Assembly (NCBI GenBank): GCA_022823405.1
Contig: JAJDXD010000072.1
Span: forward strand, 1-47,514
Direction of reading: 5' to 3'
Origin: Gammaproteobacteria bacterium
Lineage (GTDB): Bacteria; Pseudomonadota; Gammaproteobacteria; Arenicellales; JAJDZL01
DNA: 47,514 nucleotides
This document shows, one piece after another, positions 43,980 to 47,514 of this stretch; positions within the stretch are counted from its first letter, which is position 1; the number at the start of each line of letters is the position of its first letter. The notes under the pieces were generated by a model, which was not told where the DNA came from, did not search any database, and saw only the letters and a program-made list of their open reading frames with translations. The translations under genes were made by a program, and so were the position numbers.

Positions 43980-45725
43980 GTGAAGCGGATCAATATCAAG
44001 CCTGATCTGTACAGTGTTCCAACAACCATTCTATTGCTGGCAATTGTTGGCGTCGGAATTGGGATAGTCGTATCACTGCTAGCGATCGCTTTTTATGAGG
44101 CATTTGATTGGCTGAACAAAGAATTCTTGATTGACCCACATGAAAGAATTCAACTCGCTAATAAGCCTCTTCTTCTCTCTTTAGCGACAGTTGGGGTTCC
44201 GACAGTTGGCGGTCTGCTCGTTGGCTTCATCATCTACTATTTCGTAAGCGCTCGTAGGCCGCTTGGTCCTTCAGATACTATTCTGCTTGTGCAGACCAGG
44301 GGGTCACCCCAACCATTCGGAAGTAGCATTGCATCAACCTTTGCAGCTGTTCTTTCTCTAGGCTGTGGAGCTTCAGTCGGACAGTATGGACCTTTGGTCT
44401 ACCTTGGCACCCTGATCGGATCTATTGTCAATTCACTAAAACTCAAGATTCCGAATTTACAGGCGATTTGTATTGCAAGCGGAGTCGCAGCAGCAATTTC
44501 GGTAGCGTTTAATGCACCAATTGCGGGGATGGTGTTTGCCCACGAAGTTATTCTGCGACACTTTTCGGTGAAAGCTTTCGCTCCGACAACTGTAGCTGCT
44601 GCAATCGGCTTCATATTTGCCAACGTGATTTTTGATCGACCTCCACTTTTCCTGGTTGTCTTTGAGGGTGTACAGTACAGTTACGAGTTTATTTTGTTCG
44701 CAGTCATCGGAATACTGGGAGCATTATTGGCCGTCGGCTATGCCAAAGGTATTCTTTTGTGTCAGTCTTACGCTTCGCGCAGCGGTATTCCTGTAGCATT
44801 TCGGCCAATGGTTGCCGGCTTAATTCTGGGTATGGTCGCACTACAGTTCCCTGAAGTATTAGGCGTCGGCCAGGAAAGCCTGCGATTTGCCACCATTGGC
44901 GGCGCTTTTGAACTCGGCGAGCTCACAATTTTGATTATTGCCAAGATCTTTGTTACGATTCTCTGCCTGGGATTTGGCTTTGCAGGCGGAGTTTTCGGAC
45001 CAATTCTATTGATCGGGATACTATGCGGAGCGCTCTTCGGGGGAATTTTAGACCAGCTGCAATTAATTGGACACTCAGGTGTAGTGCCATATGCAATCTG
45101 TGGCATGATGGCCGCTGCAACACCTGTTATCGGCGCACCGCTAGCGATGATTTTAATCGTGTTCGAGTTGACAAGAAATTATGATTTGACAACTGCTGCG
45201 ATGGTCGCAGTGGTGTTTTCTAATCTGCTTGCTTCAAGAATGTTTGGACGGTCTCTATTTGATGTTCAACTGGCTTCCAGGGGCTTTGATCTGTCACTCG
45301 GAAGAGTCAATGCATTGATCTCTTACGGCAGTGTTACCGAAATCATGCGCACCGAATATCCCATATTCAGAACTCATGACAAAATTGGGAAAGTGGCCTA
45401 TCAGCTCGCGCATATCGGTCGCACCGCTGGAATCATCGTTGGTACCAACGAAAGACCGGTTGGTGTGGTGCACGTCCGCGATTGTACTGGACGCCCACCA
45501 ACAACTTCGCTCAAGGATGTAATGAATCCCGAAACCATGCGCTTTAGCGAAAGCACGAATGTCGGTCAGGCTCTAGAAGCCTTCAGACAGTCAGACTATG
45601 AAGTTGCGCCGATTGTATCTTCCAAGACTCAGAAACTTCTTGGTATAGTCTATGAGAGCGATGTGATCAGTAAATATCGTGAAATTGCCGATCGCATCAG
45701 GCAAGAGGAACATGAACCGATTTAG
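43980..45725 (+). CDS. CLC-family anion channel/transporter with two CBS domains
   Basis: A 581-residue CLC protein with about ten membrane helices (residues 15-430) and a CBS pair at the C-terminus (about 448-575). Family motifs are altered. The segment equivalent to GREGP in EcClcA reads GQYGP (134-138), so the gating glutamate (E148) is a tyrosine. GGVFGP is kept, and a glutamate is present in VFAHEVI near the internal proton-site region. Loss of the gating glutamate in other CLCs turns exchangers into passive channels. The start is a GTG at 43980; no better start is seen. Its last 14 bases overlap the next gene. CBS domains suggest regulation by adenine nucleotides. Confidence 0.9.
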   Translation: MKRINIKPDLYSVPTTILLLAIVGVGIGIVVSLLAIAFYEAFDWLNKEFLIDPHERIQLANKPLLLSLATVGVPTVGGLLVGFIIYYFVSARRPLGPSDTILLVQTRGSPQPFGSSIASTFAAVLSLGCGASVGQYGPLVYLGTLIGSIVNSLKLKIPNLQAICIASGVAAAISVAFNAPIAGMVFAHEVILRHFSVKAFAPTTVAAAIGFIFANVIFDRPPLFLVVFEGVQYSYEFILFAVIGILGALLAVGYAKGILLCQSYASRSGIPVAFRPMVAGLILGMVALQFPEVLGVGQESLRFATIGGAFELGELTILIIAKIFVTILCLGFGFAGGVFGPILLIGILCGALFGGILDQLQLIGHSGVVPYAICGMMAAATPVIGAPLAMILIVFELTRNYDLTTAAMVAVVFSNLLASRMFGRSLFDVQLASRGFDLSLGRVNALISYGSVTEIMRTEYPIFRTHDKIGKVAYQLAHIGRTAGIIVGTNERPVGVVHVRDCTGRPPTTSLKDVMNPETMRFSESTNVGQALEAFRQSDYEVAPIVSSKTQKLLGIVYESDVISKYREIADRIRQEEHEPI

Positions 45726-46803
45726 TTCACTACTATGGCTTAGCTTGATTCTGGGGAGTTCAACTACCTGGGCAGATAATGGTGAATTGATCATTTCTGG
45801 ATGGGGCGGAGCGTACGAGCATGCGCAGACAGTCTCGTATTTTCAATCGTTTGAAGAGGAGCATGATGTTCGTATTAAGATCAGGCCATATAACGGTGGA
45901 ATTGGGCCGCTGGATTTTCTGGAGCATCCAGGAGACCCTGGATGGGATGTTCTTGACATGACAGAATCAGATGCTCTGGCGGCTTGTAATGAAAGACTGC
46001 TAAAGGAATTTGATAAATCAGTACTAATTTCTGCACCTGATGGAACGGCTGCTACAAAAGATTTTTTTGATGGTGCAATATTCAAGTGCGGTGTCGCACA
46101 TGTGAGTTATGCTGATGTGATTGCCTATGATGACCGAGCATTTCCAAATGTAAAACCAAACTCTGTCGCGGATTTTTTTGACATTGAACGCTTTCCAGGT
46201 AAACGTGCGCTTCCGCGCAGGCCAATAGCGTTTCTCGAATGGGCCATGCTGTCGTATAACGTCCCGGTTTCACAAATTTATGATCTATTAAGTACAGAGC
46301 GTGGATTCAAATTAGTTAGCAAACGCCTTAACCAATTGAAAGGCAACATTGTCTGGTGGGAGCAGGGTCATGAACCGGTGGATCTGCTTAGCAATGGTGA
46401 GGTCGTCATGGCGAGCGGATTCAACGGACGGTTTGACGATGCCAGAGTCAACCACGACATTCCTATTTCGATCATACCGGATGGACAATTTGTGCAGTTA
46501 AGTGTCTGGGGAATCCATAGACAGGCACAACGGCCTGATCTTGCAGCACAATTTATTGCGTTTGCAACCAGTACCGACAGAATGGCAGCACTCTCCAACC
46601 TTCTGTCCTACGGTCCAACGAGAAAATCAGCATTGGATCGAATTTATCATTACGCAGGTACCATGCCATTGATTACCGATAACTACTCAAACACTGAGTT
46701 GGGCTTTAATCGAAGAATTCGTGCAGATAGTCAATGGTATTCAGTTACAGAGTCAATTCGCCATCAATGGTTCGAAGAATGGCTGAACTCGAACGGTGAG
46801 TAA
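45712..46803 (+). CDS. PotD-like periplasmic binding protein, orphan
   Basis: A 363-residue extracellular solute-binding protein (SBP_bac_8/PotD type). The start is ATG 45712, since an AGAGGAA ribosome site precedes it and a good Sec signal peptide follows (RFSSLLWLSLILGSS, cleaved near TWA-DNG). The mature start GELIISGWGGAYEHAQTV is typical of the PotD branch that binds polyamines or small organic cations and anions. No permease or ATPase lies beside it. It overlaps the end of the CLC gene, so the two are probably co-translated. Ligand unknown. Confidence 0.9.
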   Translation: MNRFSSLLWLSLILGSSTTWADNGELIISGWGGAYEHAQTVSYFQSFEEEHDVRIKIRPYNGGIGPLDFLEHPGDPGWDVLDMTESDALAACNERLLKEFDKSVLISAPDGTAATKDFFDGAIFKCGVAHVSYADVIAYDDRAFPNVKPNSVADFFDIERFPGKRALPRRPIAFLEWAMLSYNVPVSQIYDLLSTERGFKLVSKRLNQLKGNIVWWEQGHEPVDLLSNGEVVMASGFNGRFDDARVNHDIPISIIPDGQFVQLSVWGIHRQAQRPDLAAQFIAFATSTDRMAALSNLLSYGPTRKSALDRIYHYAGTMPLITDNYSNTELGFNRRIRADSQWYSVTESIRHQWFEEWLNSNGE

Positions 46804-46857
46804 TTCAAGGTACTGTAAATTTCGAGTTTCTTAATCGGATTGATTGTCGGCGGTCAA

Positions 46858-47514
46858 TTAGCGATGCCGCGCAGTTACCTCCCATCTGGTAGATACTTTA
46901 CCCCTCTGAATGACCCACGCGTGAGTATGAAGCGCTGACGTCGGACAAATATGAGTCGGGATCGCCAACTCGGAATCCCCAGGTCGATAGCTGGCGGCTT
47001 TCGCCGTTTCAATCACAAGGTGCTCCTCATTCTGCAACACCTCACGAGCGTCTGGGATGAACGGAAACTGCAATCGGTGACCAGCAGGCGGGTCTGCTGC
47101 GCAGGCTTTGTGACCGAGATCAAAGGTTACACAATTTGGAGAAGGACGGCTGATTACCCGGGTAAGAATCAAAGCTGCCGGCGTAAACGGCAAATCGGGG
47201 AATATTTGTGAATATCCCGCATCATGGAAAACACAGGTGCCGGGGCTCAATTCAATAGATGGGTCATCCAGTTGTGCATAAAGTGGGAATGTTCCTGTCC
47301 CACCAGCAATAATCTTGGGTACGTAAAACGAAGCTTTTGTCAATTCGTCTCGAAATGCCTGCACCGTCGACCAAATACCATCGACTGCCGCCTTTCGCTC
47401 ATCTAGCGGTGTTTGATGGTTGTGCCCATCATAAACATGAAATCCTACAGGTCGCAAATTCGGCAGGTGGTTGATCAGAGCGTAAATTTCCGCAGCCCTG
47501 TCGCCAGGTTTCAG
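46858..47514 (-). CDS. D-threonine aldolase / D-serine dehydratase-like PLP enzyme, N-terminus beyond window
   Basis: The C-terminal 218 residues of a fold-type III PLP protein; the frame is open to the window edge (LKPGDRAAEIYALINHL). The barrel end contains GGTGTFPLYAQ, and the C-terminal D-Ser dehydratase-like domain ends PTHICPTSALHTHAWVI. That His-x-Cys-Pro-type segment is the metal site of D-threonine aldolase and D-serine dehydratase relatives. These enzymes split or dehydrate D-beta-hydroxy amino acids. The gene converges on the PotD-like gene. The part with the PLP lysine is not in the window. Confidence 0.88.
   Translation of the reverse strand: MKPGDRAAEIYALINHLPNLRPVGFHVYDGHNHQTPLDERKAAVDGIWSTVQAFRDELTKASFYVPKIIAGGTGTFPLYAQLDDPSIELSPGTCVFHDAGYSQIFPDLPFTPAALILTRVISRPSPNCVTFDLGHKACAADPPAGHRLQFPFIPDAREVLQNEEHLVIETAKAASYRPGDSELAIPTHICPTSALHTHAWVIQRGKVSTRWEVTARHR

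Noticed and set aside
1..47514. CRISPR arrays, tRNA or rRNA genes
   Set aside because: No regularly spaced repeats and no recognisable tRNA or rRNA sequence were found by reading.

Overview
This 47.5-kb window is a dense bacterial chromosome segment of moderate GC, most likely from an uncultured marine-type Pseudomonadota. Gammaproteobacteria is my best guess, from aceK, a PotFGHI-type importer, pdxH, glutaredoxin-type arsC and the general protein character. No rRNA, tRNA or CRISPR array was seen. Most of the content is catabolism of nitrogen compounds: methylated amines, polyamines, guanidino or peptide-like compounds, and amino acids.

Layout. 1-3628 (-): a dimethylglycine-dehydrogenase-like flavoprotein with its electron acceptor ETF (etfB, etfA; etfA runs off the left edge). 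3686-5114: a solitary TnpB (IS200/IS605-type RNA-guided nuclease) with hairpins at its ends. 5115-5686: non-coding or decayed DNA. 5687-10495 (+): aceK, a non-pyrrolysine MttB-family methyltransferase and a class III aminotransferase, apparently one operon. 10674-17113 (-): a peptide/opine-type ABC transporter (Tat-type binding protein, two permeases, fused double ATPase) with a divergent ureohydrolase inside the operon. A LysR regulator lies just upstream, and a good LysR-like dyad sits before the binding protein.

19176-20999 (+): a 607-residue protein that joins a complete TetR/BetI-like repressor to a complete Rieske non-heme iron oxygenase alpha subunit. This is the strongest candidate for something undescribed. 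It converges on and overlaps a potFGHI-like polyamine transporter (20971-25167, -), followed by a second dimethylglycine-dehydrogenase-like flavoprotein (25406-27820). 27943-38426 (-): a seven-gene operon of TPP enzyme, SDR, acyl-CoA dehydrogenase, 1156-residue indolepyruvate:ferredoxin-oxidoreductase-type enzyme, glutaryl-CoA dehydrogenase, succinate/glutarate-semialdehyde dehydrogenase and pdxH. 38576-40392 (+): arsC and a TrpB2-type enzyme, with two mutually exclusive hairpins between them.

40760-43835 is an accessory, defence-like patch. It holds an AAA ATPase translationally coupled to a PIN-like nuclease, then an orphan Phd/YefM antitoxin whose toxin frame is lost, bracketed by a 31-bp imperfect direct repeat. 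43980-46803 (+): a CLC-type anion transporter without the canonical gating glutamate, overlapping a PotD-like binding-protein gene. The right edge holds a partial D-threonine-aldolase-type PLP enzyme.

How the genes may work together (inference): quaternary and tertiary amines could be demethylated by the Rieske enzyme, the MttB protein and the two folate-linked flavoproteins, with electrons passing to ETF. Polyamines imported by PotFGHI could be transaminated, oxidised by the GabD-type dehydrogenase and, for C5 amines, passed to glutaryl-CoA dehydrogenase. PdxH would supply PLP.
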